From: CAYVWB01 sp964455395
GTDB lineage: Bacteria; Desulfobacterota; Desulfovibrionia; Desulfovibrionales; Desulfovibrionaceae
Length of the DNA: 64,000 nucleotides
Reading direction: 5' to 3'
Assembly (NCBI GenBank): GCA_964455395.1
Contig: CAYVWB010000008.1
Span: 1 to 64,000 of the forward strand
The notes under the pieces were generated by a model, which made no database searches, had not been told where the DNA came from, and worked only from the letters and a program-made list of their open reading frames with translations. Below, piece after piece: positions 18,109 to 26,677 of the stretch. A program made the translations under genes and the position numbers. Position 1 is the stretch's first letter; the number at the start of each line of letters is the position of its first letter.

Positions 18109-19170
18109 ATGTTCGAACGCCTGCTCCCCTTGTTGACCTGCCCGGACTGCCTCCCGGCGCCGCCCGAATTGCACGGCGACCCCGTGGAGGACGCCCTTCG
18201 GAACGCACGCCAAGAGCCCGGGCCCGACCTCGTCCTGGAGGCCGTGACGCGCCGCGATCCCGAATCCGCGGAGATCCTCGATGGAACGCTCCACTGTCCC
18301 GGCTGCGACCGCCGCTTCCCCGTCGAGGAAGGGGTCCCCACCCTGACGCCCCGGACCACGCACGGCTCGCCGCCATGCGCTCCACCAGCCGCCCTGGGGC
18401 CCCTGGCCTGGGCGCAGTTCGGGGACCTGGCGCGGGAGTCCCAGGCCAGCGACGCCTGGGCCCAGTGGGCCGCCATGCTTCTGGAGCATTGGCCCACGCC
18501 GGCGCCAAGGGACGCCCCTGCGGGGGCGCTGGACACGGAGGATGGTGAGGACGCCATGGATGGGGACGCCGGTCCCCCCACGTTCCTGGACACGGCCTGC
18601 GGGTTGGGGCGACTGCCCCTGGCGCTGGCCGCGGTCGGTCGCACGGCCGTCGGCGCCGACGCCTGCCCCGACACGGCGCGCACGGCGCGGACTCTGGCGC
18701 GCACGGGACGCTTCGAAGCGCGGCTGGTGGAGGAGGGCGAGTTGACGCGGCCTTTCGTCTTGACGCTGCCCGAGGCCCTCGCTGAAGCCGGCCGCGCTGT
18801 GGACTACGTGGCGGCGGATCCCACCCGGTTGCCCTTCAAGGCGGGAGCGTTCGACGGGGCGGCGTCCTGCGATGTGCTGGAGACGTGCCGGGACCCCCGC
18901 GCGCACTTCGCGGAGTTGCTGCGGGTGGGCCGGGCGCAACCCTATCGGCTGCTGGCGGCGTCGTCCTTTGCGTGGGACGCGGCCGTCTCGCCACCGTCCA
19001 CATGGATGGGTGGGACGAAATCAACTGGAATTTCGGCGGTCTACCTTGGCAAGATGCTCAACAACACGCTTTTTTTCATCGAGGAGGAACGGGCCGTGTG
19101 GCGCACTTGGCGCAACGCCGCGCACTGCTACGCGCGCGTCCGCAGCTGGAGCATCGTGGGCACGCGGTAG
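18109..19170 (+). CDS. SAM-dependent methyltransferase with Trm112-like zinc ribbon
   Basis: A 353-residue protein. The N-terminus has a Trm112-like zinc site (LTCPDC then LHCPGCDRRFPVEEGVP, about 10-75). The class I methyltransferase core follows: TFLDTACGLGRLPLALA (SAM loop, about 163), GADA, then DPTRLPFKAGAFDGAAS as post-motif. The C-terminus (EEERAVWRTWRNAAHCYARV, ending SWSIVG) resembles the end of small-molecule methyltransferases. The substrate is unknown. It converges with the AT-rich TIR-like gene, with only three bases between stops. Confidence 0.75.
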   Translation: MFERLLPLLTCPDCLPAPPELHGDPVEDALRNARQEPGPDLVLEAVTRRDPESAEILDGTLHCPGCDRRFPVEEGVPTLTPRTTHGSPPCAPPAALGPLAWAQFGDLARESQASDAWAQWAAMLLEHWPTPAPRDAPAGALDTEDGEDAMDGDAGPPTFLDTACGLGRLPLALAAVGRTAVGADACPDTARTARTLARTGRFEARLVEEGELTRPFVLTLPEALAEAGRAVDYVAADPTRLPFKAGAFDGAASCDVLETCRDPRAHFAELLRVGRAQPYRLLAASSFAWDAAVSPPSTWMGGTKSTGISAVYLGKMLNNTLFFIEEERAVWRTWRNAAHCYARVRSWSIVGTR

Positions 19171-19173
19171 GGG

Positions 19174-19950
19174 TCAGAAAGGGATATGTTTAAACCGTAA
19201 TCTGTCAAGTCGATTTTTTAATTCGCTTAATAAAGTAAAGGAGAACCGCAAGGTAACTAACATGTCGGGATAGTCCGGCTCAGAATCATTTAACGTTTCA
19301 TGGATATGGCTTATGAGCGTTTCTACGTGATCAATGCAGGTCTTTATTTCAAAGTGATCTGCATCTCCAATGGTGACTGTGCTCTGCACATTGTTTTTGT
19401 GTATGCTTTTGAGTGTCCTGTTCATTTGCTCGAGCGTGTCGTATATTTCGCTGAATTTCTGTAATTCAGGTTCATTGCTCGACTTCCATTCGAATTTGTC
19501 AAGGGCAAATTTGACAGGCGTTTCAAGTGTGAAACCTGGGCGATTGATTGCGTCGATCTGCTTTTCGATTTGAAGCCTGGCGTCGGCGGCGCTGTCGAGG
19601 TCTTTCAGGTCAATAAATATTGTCCGCTCTGTTGAAATGTCAAAAGGTATCAGCTCGCCTTTTTCAATGATGTGAATGTACGGCTTCGCCAGTGCATGGC
19701 GGATGGCCAGTTCGTAGAAGACGTTCGGATTTCGATCGGTCAGGTCGGCAATGACTAGGTCGGCATTGTATATCTGTTGGATGACTTGACTTGTGATGGA
19801 GCCTGGGTCTGGTATTTCATCCGCACGCATTACCTCATAGCTTTTTGCTTCGCATACTGGTTTTATGATATGACGGAGAAAGGTGTCTGCGCGTTTGCGC
19901 GTTTCGGAACCATCAGGCCCAATGGGCGATAGTACAAAGCATTTCTTCAT
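19174..19950 (-). CDS. TIR/nucleoside-deoxyribosyltransferase-like domain protein
   Basis: A 258-residue protein with an N-terminal Rossmann-like domain: KKCFVLSPIGPDGSETRKRA, EVMRADEIPDPGSITSQVIQ, NADLVIADLTDRNPNVFYEL, AIRHALAKPYIHI. This motif order belongs to a stand-alone family with the TIR/NDT-like fold; such domains often act on nucleotides or NAD, and some are defence or signalling effectors. The Glu in NPNVFYEL is the expected catalytic-type residue. The C-terminal half (from about 145) is helical and Asn/Glu/Lys-rich, with no known domain. The gene is strikingly AT-rich compared with its neighbours, and GGAGGAG precedes the ATG. These features suggest recent horizontal acquisition. 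Function is inferred, not shown. Confidence 0.7.
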   Translation of the reverse strand: MKKCFVLSPIGPDGSETRKRADTFLRHIIKPVCEAKSYEVMRADEIPDPGSITSQVIQQIYNADLVIADLTDRNPNVFYELAIRHALAKPYIHIIEKGELIPFDISTERTIFIDLKDLDSAADARLQIEKQIDAINRPGFTLETPVKFALDKFEWKSSNEPELQKFSEIYDTLEQMNRTLKSIHKNNVQSTVTIGDADHFEIKTCIDHVETLISHIHETLNDSEPDYPDMLVTLRFSFTLLSELKNRLDRLRFKHIPF

Positions 19951-20187
19951 GACTCTCCTCCGTATGATTAACCCTTAACTTGTTTCTCCTCCCCTGTAAA
20001 TACCGCCCACCCCGGAGCAGGCGTTTTTCGGAAACGTCGCCCCCGTGGGCGCCTTCGGCTTCCCAGAAGGCGTCGCCTCCTGTATGATGGTGGATGATGT
20101 GCGCCGTCCGTGCGACCGGCCGCATCGTCGGCAATTCCGAACCCGGATCACGCAGTCTCTCAACCGCAACGCCAGGAGGCGCATTCC

Positions 20188-20703
20188 ATGCAGGATTTCA
20201 AGGACGTCGTCACGTTTCAAGGCAATCCCCTCACCCTTACCGGCGAGTTGGTCACCGTGGGGCAACCCGCGCCGGCTTTCTCCGCGCTGAAGAACGACCT
20301 CTCGCCCGTCTCCCTGGACGACTTCAAGGACAAGGTCCTCGTGGTGGTGAGCGTGCCTTCTCTGGACACCTCGGTCTGCTCCATCGAGACCAAGCGTTTC
20401 AACGACGAAGCCAAGGCGCTCGGCGACGATGTGGACATGCTCGTGCTCTCCATGGACCTGCCCTTCGCTCAGGCGCGGTGGGCCGGCGAACACGACGTCA
20501 CCGCGGTGACGCTCGCCAGCGACCACCGCGACGCCGCTTTCGGGCTGGCGTATGGCGTGCTCGTCAAGGAGCTGCGGTTGCTGGCGCGCGCGTGTTTCGT
20601 CATCGACAAGAAAGGGACGCTGACTTACAGCCAGATCGTGCCCGAGATGACCGACGAGCCCGACTACACCGCCGTGCTGGAGGCCGTGCGCGCCGTGCGC
20701 TGA
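20188..20703 (+). CDS. tpx: Thiol peroxidase (Tpx-type peroxiredoxin)
   Basis: A 171-residue atypical peroxiredoxin that reduces hydroperoxides. The peroxidatic cysteine is in PSLDTSVCSIETKRF (about 61). The Tpx-specific LPFAQARW is present, but the resolving cysteine that normally follows (SRFCGAE in E. coli) is replaced (ARWAGEHD). The only other cysteine is in LLARACFVIDKKG (about 135). Resolution may therefore use that cysteine, or an external thiol as in 1-Cys enzymes. AGGAGG precedes the ATG. It stands alone and is probably an oxygen-defence enzyme of an anaerobe. Confidence 0.9.
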   Translation: MQDFKDVVTFQGNPLTLTGELVTVGQPAPAFSALKNDLSPVSLDDFKDKVLVVVSVPSLDTSVCSIETKRFNDEAKALGDDVDMLVLSMDLPFAQARWAGEHDVTAVTLASDHRDAAFGLAYGVLVKELRLLARACFVIDKKGTLTYSQIVPEMTDEPDYTAVLEAVRAVR

Positions 20704-20783
20704 CGTATGCGTAGCGGCGCATGCGCGCTGGTATTTCGGAGTTTCACGGGCGCCTTGCGCCTGTGCGCGCGGGCTCCGCAAGC

Positions 20784-20834
20784 AAGACGCCGCCCGGCCT
20801 CGCTTCACACGGAAGCAGGACCGGGCGGCGTCTT
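20784..20834. terminator. Bidirectional terminator-like hairpin between convergent genes
   Basis: A perfect 14-bp outer stem (aagacgccgcccgg / ccgggcggcgtctt) encloses a second small stem (gcttc / gaagc). It lies between the tpx stop and the stop of the convergent zinc-finger gene, so it can end both transcripts. U-runs are short. Confidence 0.75.
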
Positions 20835-20846
20835 CGTTGGAGAGGG

Positions 20847-21131
20847 TTACTTCTTGACGGCGACTTTGGAGGTCTCGTCGATAATGCGTTTGAGCAGATC
20901 CGCCAGCTGGGAGACAGGCCAGCCGCCGGTGTTGACGTGGTGCGCCGGCTCGGGCCGGGCGGAGGCGGGGGGCGGGAGCTCGCCATAGGAGGCGTCGGCG
21001 ATCTTGTGCAACGCCGCCAAGGCGTCCCGGCAGTAGGCGCACTGCGCCAGATGCGCCTCCACGGCGGCGCGGCGGGTCTCGTCCAGCTCGCCGGCGTCGT
21101 AGAGAATGATGTCTTCAAGAACGCATTTCAT
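20847..21131 (-). CDS. Anti-sigma-factor-like zinc-finger protein (zf-HC2)
   Basis: A 94-residue protein starting MKCVLEDIILYDAGELDETR, followed by the zinc site AHLAQCAYCRDAL (His-x3-Cys-x2-Cys), the core of ZAS/zf-HC2 anti-sigma domains. The C-terminal part is Pro-rich, then helical, with no transmembrane segment, unlike many anti-sigma factors. The ATG at 21131 is chosen because the zf-HC2 domain begins there. No ECF sigma factor gene adjoins it, so its partner is not in the window. It is divergent from the heme-sensor kinase gene. Confidence 0.72.
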   Translation of the reverse strand: MKCVLEDIILYDAGELDETRRAAVEAHLAQCAYCRDALAALHKIADASYGELPPPASARPEPAHHVNTGGWPVSQLADLLKRIIDETSKVAVKK

Positions 21132-21501
21132 CGTGGGATGCTCCGTGCAAGGGGGGCGCTGCGTGTCAGCGCGGGCGTCAAGCGGGCGCAGCCGCCCGCG
21201 GTACGGAAGGTAACGGTCGCGCGGCGTCATTTCCGCGACGGGAAGGCACCATTGTCCACAGGAAGGGGGTCGTGGTCAACGGATATTTAGCGTCTCTGCG
21301 TGGGTCTCCGGGGCATGCTTCGTCCGGGGCGCGGGGAGGCGCCGGTGGCTGCTCCCGGATTGTCGGGGCATGCTCCGTCATGGCGGGCCATCGCCAGCCT
21401 TGCGTCTTGACGACGCGTTGTCGCGGGCATAAATTCACCCTGCGTCCAGTCTCGGAATACTCCATCACCCATGAACAGCAGCACGTCTGCGGGACTGCGC
21501 C
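21132..21501. other. Divergent intergenic region with a promoter
   Basis: 370 bases between the zinc-finger gene and the sensor kinase. It contains the good sigma-70 promoter at 21407-21435 reading toward the kinase. No small gene or structured RNA was recognised in the rest. Confidence 0.5.
21407..21435 (+). promoter_or_regulatory. Sigma-70 promoter of the heme-sensor kinase
   Basis: TTGACG (21407-21412), a 17-base spacer and TAAATT (21430-21435). This is a near-consensus promoter with ideal spacing, about 65 bases before the kinase ATG. Confidence 0.65.
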
Positions 21502-23799
21502 ATGCCATCGCCGCTGCCATCTCTGCGCCACAGCCTCATGCTCAAGCTCCTCCTCACGGTGGGGCTCAGCGTCTTCGTCTGTCTGGTGGTGTGGGGGTAT
21601 CTCAACATCCGCACCCATGAAAAGACGGTGCAGAGCCATCTGGTGCATCAGGCGGACCGTCTCTCCACCACCATCAAGCTGGGCGCGCACTACGCCATGC
21701 TCATCAACTCTCGGGAAGACCTCGCGCAGATCGTCTCCAACACCGCGCGGCAGGACTTCATCCAGAGCGTGCGCATCTACAACAAGGACGGCGCCATCAA
21801 GTTCTCGAACGATCCTCGAGAGGTGGACACCGTGGTGGAGGACATGGCCCAGCATCCCGCGTGCAGCGTCTGCCACCAGACGGAGCCGCCGCGCACCAGC
21901 CTGCGCCGCGAGGAGCGCCTGCGCTTTTTCAAGGAGGACGGCGAGCGCTTCGTGGGCGTGATGACGCCTATCATGAACGAGTCCTCATGTGTTGGCCCGC
22001 CTTGCCATTTCCATCCGAAAGACAGCCAGGTGCTGGGCTTGCTGGACGTGGTCGTCTCCATGCGCGAAACCGAGGAGACCGTGGCCGGCTTCACCATGAA
22101 GACCGTGGCCTTCGCCGTGGTGGCCATGGGCATTCTCGCGTTGGCCATCACGGCCTTCGTGGTCTTCTATGTCAAGCGGCCCGTGCAGAAACTCATCGAG
22201 GGGACGAAGAAGATCGCCGCCGGCGAGGAAGTGGAGGCCATCGTCTATCAGGACGACGAACTGGGTCAGCTCGCCGACGCCATCGTCTGCATGGGCAACC
22301 AGATCCTCGCCAAACAGACCCAGCTCACCAAGCAGCGCCGCGAGTACAAAGATCTCTTCGAACGCGTGCCATGCCTCATCAACGTCCTGGACCGGGACTA
22401 CCGCCTGGTGCGCGGTAACCGCGAGTGCATGGACCGCTTCCGACCAAGCCGCGGCGACCACTGCTACCGCTTCCTGAAAGGCCGCGACTGTCGCTGCGAG
22501 GACTGCCCTCTGGAGACCACCTTCGAGACGGGGCGCATCACCTGCAGCGAACAGCTGTGGACGGACGAAGAAGGCGAACAGAGCCACTGGCTGGTGACCA
22601 CCTCGCCCATCACCGACGACAAAGGCGACGTGGTGGCGGCCATGGAGATGTGTCTGGACATCACCTCCCGCAAGGAGCTGGAGCAGCGCCTCGCCATCTC
22701 GGAGAAGAAATACAACGCCATCTTCAACAACATCCCCAACGCCGTCTTCGTACTGGACGCGCAAACCCTGGAAGTGCAGGAATGCAACGAAGCCGTCCCG
22801 GAGCTTTACGGGTATGCGTATTCGGAGGTCATGGGGTTGAATTTTCTGGAGTTCTTTCGAGAGGAGGAGCGCAGCCACTACGCCAACGTGCTGCGGACGA
22901 GCCCGGCCGTCAACCAGGCCGTGCAGCTCACCAAGACGGGGCGGCCCATCTACGTCTCCCTGTGGATGGCCCGCGCGGCGTATGGCGGGCACGACGTGCT
23001 CCTCGTCACCGCCAGCGACATCTCGAAACGCCTGGAGACCGAGCAGCAACTCATCCAGACCAGCAAGATGGCCACCGTGGGGGAAATGGCCACCGGCGTG
23101 GCGCACGAACTGAATCAGCCCCTCTCCGTCATCAAGACCGCAGCGAGCTTCCTGGCCCGCAAGGCCCGCGAGAAACAGCCCGTGCGCGAGGAGATTCTCG
23201 GTCAGCTCACCGACGAGATCTCCAGCCACGTGGACCGCGCTTCCAAGATCATCAACCACATGCGTGAATTCGGCCGCAAGCCAGAGCTCAAGGTGGCGCC
23301 AGTGCAGCTCAACACCGTCTTGCGCCGCGCCTTCGACATCTTCAGTCAGCAACTCAAATTGCGCGCCATCGAGGTGGTGTGGGAACTGGACGACGACTTG
23401 CCCCGCATCCTCGCCGAGGACAACCGCCTGGAGCAGATCTTCATCAACCTGCTGATAAACGCTCGCGACGCCATCGAAGAGCGCGCCGAACGCGACAAGC
23501 AGGACGAGAAACCCGCGTTCGTCAAACGCATCACCTTGCGCACGGAAACCGTGACTGCAGGGGATACCCGCACCGTGCGCGCCTCCATCTGCGACACAGG
23601 CCCCGGCGTGGACCCCGCCTTCGTCGACAAGATCTTCGAGCCCTTCTTCACCACCAAGGAAGTGGGCAAGGGCACGGGCCTGGGGCTCTCCATTTCCTAC
23701 TCCATCGCCAAGGATTACGGCGGCGCCATCCACGCCATCGCCAATCCGCAAGAGACCGGCGCCTGCTTCGTGCTGGAGTTCCCGGCCGAGCCAGCCTAG
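21502..23799 (+). CDS. Membrane sensor histidine kinase with periplasmic heme-c motif
   Basis: A 765-residue kinase. TM1 is at about 14-33 and TM2 at about 199-223, leaving a periplasmic sensor. That sensor holds a canonical heme-c site ACSVCHQ (Cys121, Cys124, His125) and a second, spaced CVGPPCH (Cys163 to His169) of the CX4CH type known in cytochromes c3. It is followed by a HAMP-like segment and two PAS domains. The first PAS carries a cysteine cluster (HCYRFLKGRDCRCEDCP) often seen in delta-proteobacterial PAS proteins. The HisKA box is VAHELNQPLS (His535) and the ATPase motifs are NLLINARDA, DTGPGVD and KGTGLGL. The output regulator is not adjacent on this strand. Covalent heme suggests sensing of redox state, CO, NO or O2. 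It converges on the hmc regulatory block. Confidence 0.9.
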   Translation: MPSPLPSLRHSLMLKLLLTVGLSVFVCLVVWGYLNIRTHEKTVQSHLVHQADRLSTTIKLGAHYAMLINSREDLAQIVSNTARQDFIQSVRIYNKDGAIKFSNDPREVDTVVEDMAQHPACSVCHQTEPPRTSLRREERLRFFKEDGERFVGVMTPIMNESSCVGPPCHFHPKDSQVLGLLDVVVSMRETEETVAGFTMKTVAFAVVAMGILALAITAFVVFYVKRPVQKLIEGTKKIAAGEEVEAIVYQDDELGQLADAIVCMGNQILAKQTQLTKQRREYKDLFERVPCLINVLDRDYRLVRGNRECMDRFRPSRGDHCYRFLKGRDCRCEDCPLETTFETGRITCSEQLWTDEEGEQSHWLVTTSPITDDKGDVVAAMEMCLDITSRKELEQRLAISEKKYNAIFNNIPNAVFVLDAQTLEVQECNEAVPELYGYAYSEVMGLNFLEFFREEERSHYANVLRTSPAVNQAVQLTKTGRPIYVSLWMARAAYGGHDVLLVTASDISKRLETEQQLIQTSKMATVGEMATGVAHELNQPLSVIKTAASFLARKAREKQPVREEILGQLTDEISSHVDRASKIINHMREFGRKPELKVAPVQLNTVLRRAFDIFSQQLKLRAIEVVWELDDDLPRILAEDNRLEQIFINLLINARDAIEERAERDKQDEKPAFVKRITLRTETVTAGDTRTVRASICDTGPGVDPAFVDKIFEPFFTTKEVGKGTGLGLSISYSIAKDYGGAIHAIANPQETGACFVLEFPAEPA

Positions 23800-24122
23800 C
23801 ACGAGCTGTCGGGAGGGCGGAGCGTGACGAGCGGCGGGGCATGCGGCGGACCGGCCACGCGTGACCGCTGCGATTCGTATGGCCCGTCTGAGCCGGGGGC
23901 GCCGTGTGATTCTTTAAATCCGAGTGAGCCGAATGCTCCGGGGACAGCGCCGTTTCCACGGGGAACGCCTCAGGAAGCTCGGGAGCCGGACGGCGCAGAC
24001 GGCTCGGTCTCGGGCTGACGCGTGGGCAGCTCGACGGTGAAGACGGCGCTATCCGTGATTCACCTCGGGAAGGAATACGTCGTCGACGGCGGCGCGCCCT
24101 ATGGCGGGCGGTGGTGTGCGCC
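23800..24122. other. Convergent intergenic region
   Basis: Between the two kinase stops, 323 bases hold the 84-bp duplicate and about 165 bases of unrelated sequence with no recognised gene. A clear terminator was not found. Confidence 0.5.
23966..24049 (+). repeat. Duplicated 84-bp 3' end of the hybrid kinase gene, copy 1
   Basis: Matches 24119-24202 at 83 of 84 positions (one C/T difference). Copy 2 is the authentic 3' end of the hybrid kinase gene including its stop; copy 1 is a downstream tail copy separated by 69 bases. On the minus strand it still encodes the VFTVELPTRQPETEPSAP-type ending but has no gene in front of it. This is a recent local duplication. Confidence 0.9.
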
Positions 24123-24202
24123 TCAGGAAGCTTGGGAGCCGGACGGCGCAGACGGCTCGGTCTCGGGCTGACGCGTGGGCAGCTCGACGGTGAAGACGGC
24201 GC
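24119..24202 (+). repeat. Duplicated 84-bp segment, copy 2
   Basis: The original of the pair with 23966-24049: the 3' coding end and stop of the hybrid kinase gene. Confidence 0.9.
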
Positions 24203-26204
24203 CACGGCCGGGCTCGGAGTCCACCTCGATGGTTCCTTTGTGTTGCGCCACCACACGCTGGGTGATGAAGAGGCCCAGCCCCGTGCCTTTGGGGCCTTTG
24301 GAGGAGAAGAAGAGGGTGAAAAGCTTGTCGCGGGTCTCGGCGTCCATGCCCACCCCGTCGTCTTGAATGCGGAAGCGCACGCGGCCGGGACGCTGCGTGG
24401 GTTCCAGGGTGAACGTCACGGTGTGTTCGCGGGCGTCGTCGTGTTCGCTGGCGTCGGCCATGGCGCAGGCGTCCACGGCGTTTTCCAGCAGGTTGACGAG
24501 CGCGGTGGACAGGGCCGTGGCGTCGATCTCCAGCTCGCCCACGCCATGGTCGAAGCGTTTGACGAAGTTGACGCCGGCTTTTGCTGCGCGGGGTTCCACC
24601 AAGGAAGCGACGCTCTGCGCGAACAGGGGGCCGGCCACGCGCTCCACGTTCAGCTCCCGGCTCTTGGCGTAGCGCAGGATGTCCAATACGGTGGCGCGCA
24701 CGCGTCCCACCAGCTGTTTCACGGTGGCCACGGCCTCGTGCACTTGCGTCATGTTCTCGCGCTTGAGGCCGGACTCCAGCCGATAGACGCCGCCATCGAG
24801 CGCGGTGAGCATGCCCTTGACGCCGTGGGACATGGAGCCGAGCAGCAGGCCCAGGGAGGCGAGGTGGTCCTGCATCTCGCGTACTTCAGTGATGTCCGCG
24901 ATAAGCTCCATGATTTCGGGGTGCTGGGCGCCCTGCTCGGAAGCGGGCGCGCCGGCCAGTGGCGCAGCGAGGATGTAGTAGTGCCGCGGGCCTTCCGGGG
25001 TCGTGAGAGAGAACTCTGCGCGGCGGGAATGCATCTCGGCCGCGTCCAGAGGGGACTTGAGCGCCTCCAGAGCGCGGGCGAGGAGTTCGCGTTCGGGGAG
25101 GGGCTCTTCGTTGTGCGCGCGTGGGGAGGGCTTGAGCTGGGCCAGGGCGGCGCCGTCCGGACCGAAGTCTTCCTTGAACCGGCGGTTGGACTCGCGGATG
25201 GCGTGGCGCTGGTCGCGCACGGCGATGGCCAGAGGCGCGGTCTCGAACAGATGGCGGTAACGTGCGCGGGTGCGCGCCAGCTCCTGGCGGATGGCTTCCA
25301 CCTCGCTCACGTCCACCCAGATCTCCAGGACGAGCTCCACGTCCTCCGCTTCCGAGTAGATGGGCGCCGTGTGGCAGACCATGGGGATGGCTTCGCCGTC
25401 GTCTGCTTGCACCAGGGCGCGTTTGCGCTGGGGCATGCCTGTGGCGAAGGTGCGGCCCACAGGGCAGTCGGCTTCGCGGGCGTGTTCGTCGGCGTAGAGG
25501 CTGCAGCTGGAGGCGCCCACGCGGTCGCCGAAGCGCAGGCGGTACAGCGCGTTGGATGCGACGATTTCCAGGTAGGCGTTGTGGATGGTGATGTAGCAAG
25601 GCAGCTCGGTGAAAAGTTCGTCATCCTCGTCCACATCGGAGGCGAGGTGTTCCATGGCGGAGGCCACGCCCTCGATGACCTGGCTGATGGCGGTCTGCCG
25701 CTCCAGTTCCACGATGCGCGCGCTTTTTTCCTCCACCAGCTGTTCGAGGTTGCGGGTGTAGTGTTCCAGCTGGCGTTTGAGGGACATCTTCTCCTGCACG
25801 CGAGCGAGAGAGATTTCCAAGGAATCGTGGTGGATGGGCTTGGTGATGAAGTCGGCGGCCTCGTGCTTGAGAGACTCGATGGCGGTTTCCATGTCACCGT
25901 GGCCGGTGATCATGATGACCTCGGTCTCTGGCCGCTCGGCTTTGATGCGCTTGAGCAGCTCCACGCCGTCCATGCCGGGCATCTTGATGTCCGTGAGGAC
26001 GATGGCCGGCGTGTGTTCGCGGAAGAGGCGCAGGGCTTCTTCGGCGTCCGGCGCCGTGAGGACGTCGTAGCCGAGGTCGAGCAGGGAAATGGAAAGAACG
26101 CGACGGATGCCTTCTTCGTCGTCGACGAGGAGTACGGAGCGCGGCTCCGGGGAGGGCGCGCCGGCGGCGTATGGGGGTGTGGCGGGGTCGTCTTGCGGTG
26201 TCAT
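24123..26204 (-). CDS. Receiver-PAS-PAS hybrid histidine kinase
   Basis: A 693-residue cytoplasmic protein. The receiver domain is at about 22-140 (acidic pair VDDE, Asp72 in LTDIKMPGMDG, Lys122 in ITKPI), then a coiled coil at about 140-180 (LEQLVEEKSARIVELERQ). PAS 1 (about 200-305) bears cysteines (ASSCSLY, ADCPVG); PAS 2 is at about 315-445. The kinase core has His460 in GSMSHGVKG, NLLENAVDAC, DDGVGMD and KGTGLGLF. No transmembrane helix. This class takes a phosphoryl signal through the receiver and controls autokinase activity. It ends the transcription unit that begins with hmcA, 70 bases after the second receiver gene, and its last 84 bases are duplicated downstream. Confidence 0.9.
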   Translation of the reverse strand: MTPQDDPATPPYAAGAPSPEPRSVLLVDDEEGIRRVLSISLLDLGYDVLTAPDAEEALRLFREHTPAIVLTDIKMPGMDGVELLKRIKAERPETEVIMITGHGDMETAIESLKHEAADFITKPIHHDSLEISLARVQEKMSLKRQLEHYTRNLEQLVEEKSARIVELERQTAISQVIEGVASAMEHLASDVDEDDELFTELPCYITIHNAYLEIVASNALYRLRFGDRVGASSCSLYADEHAREADCPVGRTFATGMPQRKRALVQADDGEAIPMVCHTAPIYSEAEDVELVLEIWVDVSEVEAIRQELARTRARYRHLFETAPLAIAVRDQRHAIRESNRRFKEDFGPDGAALAQLKPSPRAHNEEPLPERELLARALEALKSPLDAAEMHSRRAEFSLTTPEGPRHYYILAAPLAGAPASEQGAQHPEIMELIADITEVREMQDHLASLGLLLGSMSHGVKGMLTALDGGVYRLESGLKRENMTQVHEAVATVKQLVGRVRATVLDILRYAKSRELNVERVAGPLFAQSVASLVEPRAAKAGVNFVKRFDHGVGELEIDATALSTALVNLLENAVDACAMADASEHDDAREHTVTFTLEPTQRPGRVRFRIQDDGVGMDAETRDKLFTLFFSSKGPKGTGLGLFITQRVVAQHKGTIEVDSEPGRGAVFTVELPTRQPETEPSAPSGSQAS

Positions 26205-26274
26205 GGAGTGGGTGAGTCCTTCGCACGCAGCCGGCGCCGGAGCGTCTGGGCCCCGGCGTCGGCGCGTGGAAAGG

Positions 26275-26637
26275 CTAGCCGAGGGCTTCCTTGACCGCGG
26301 TGATGACAGCGTCCGGGTCGAAGGGTTTGTTGATGGTGGCCACGGCTTTGCGGATGGCGAGGTGGATGCCGGAGAGGCCGCTGATGACGATGACCGGCGT
26401 TTCCTTGAGTTCGGGATCGTGCGCCATCTTGCGGTAGAAGCGCGGTCCCCACTCTTGGGGCATCTCCAGATCCAGAGTGATGAGGTCGGGTTTCTCCCGC
26501 TTGGCGACATCCAGGGCCAGTGATCCGTCGGAGGCGGAGCACGTGGCGTAGCCATTGTCCTGGAAGAGGGTGACGAGGAACTGCACGATTTCCGGATCGT
26601 CGTCCACAACCATAATCTTCTTCGCCTGGTCGGCCAT
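26275..26637 (-). CDS. Rrf1-like single-domain response regulator 2
   Basis: A 120-residue receiver: MVVDDD acidic pair, phosphoacceptor in LITLDLEMPQEWGPRFYRKM, switch in VIVISGLSG, lysine in ATINKPFD. It is a close paralogue of the preceding receiver (26678-27034), sharing EMP-x-x-WGPRF and the ISGL-x-G switch, and differing mainly in alpha-helices 1 and 5. The pair looks like a tandem duplication. No output domain, so action is by phosphorelay, probably with the neighbouring hybrid kinase. GGAGACG lies just upstream of the ATG. Confidence 0.92.
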   Translation of the reverse strand: MADQAKKIMVVDDDPEIVQFLVTLFQDNGYATCSASDGSLALDVAKREKPDLITLDLEMPQEWGPRFYRKMAHDPELKETPVIVISGLSGIHLAIRKAVATINKPFDPDAVITAVKEALG

Positions 26638-26677
26638 GGTCGTCTCCTTCGCGAGAGCGTGCGCGGGCGTCGCTGTG

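Noticed and set aside
17146..18939. Long minus-strand open frame extending the GH15 gene N-terminally
   Set aside because: It is antisense to the SDR and methyltransferase genes and has no domain pattern. The GH15 domain starts at 17145 behind a good ribosome site.
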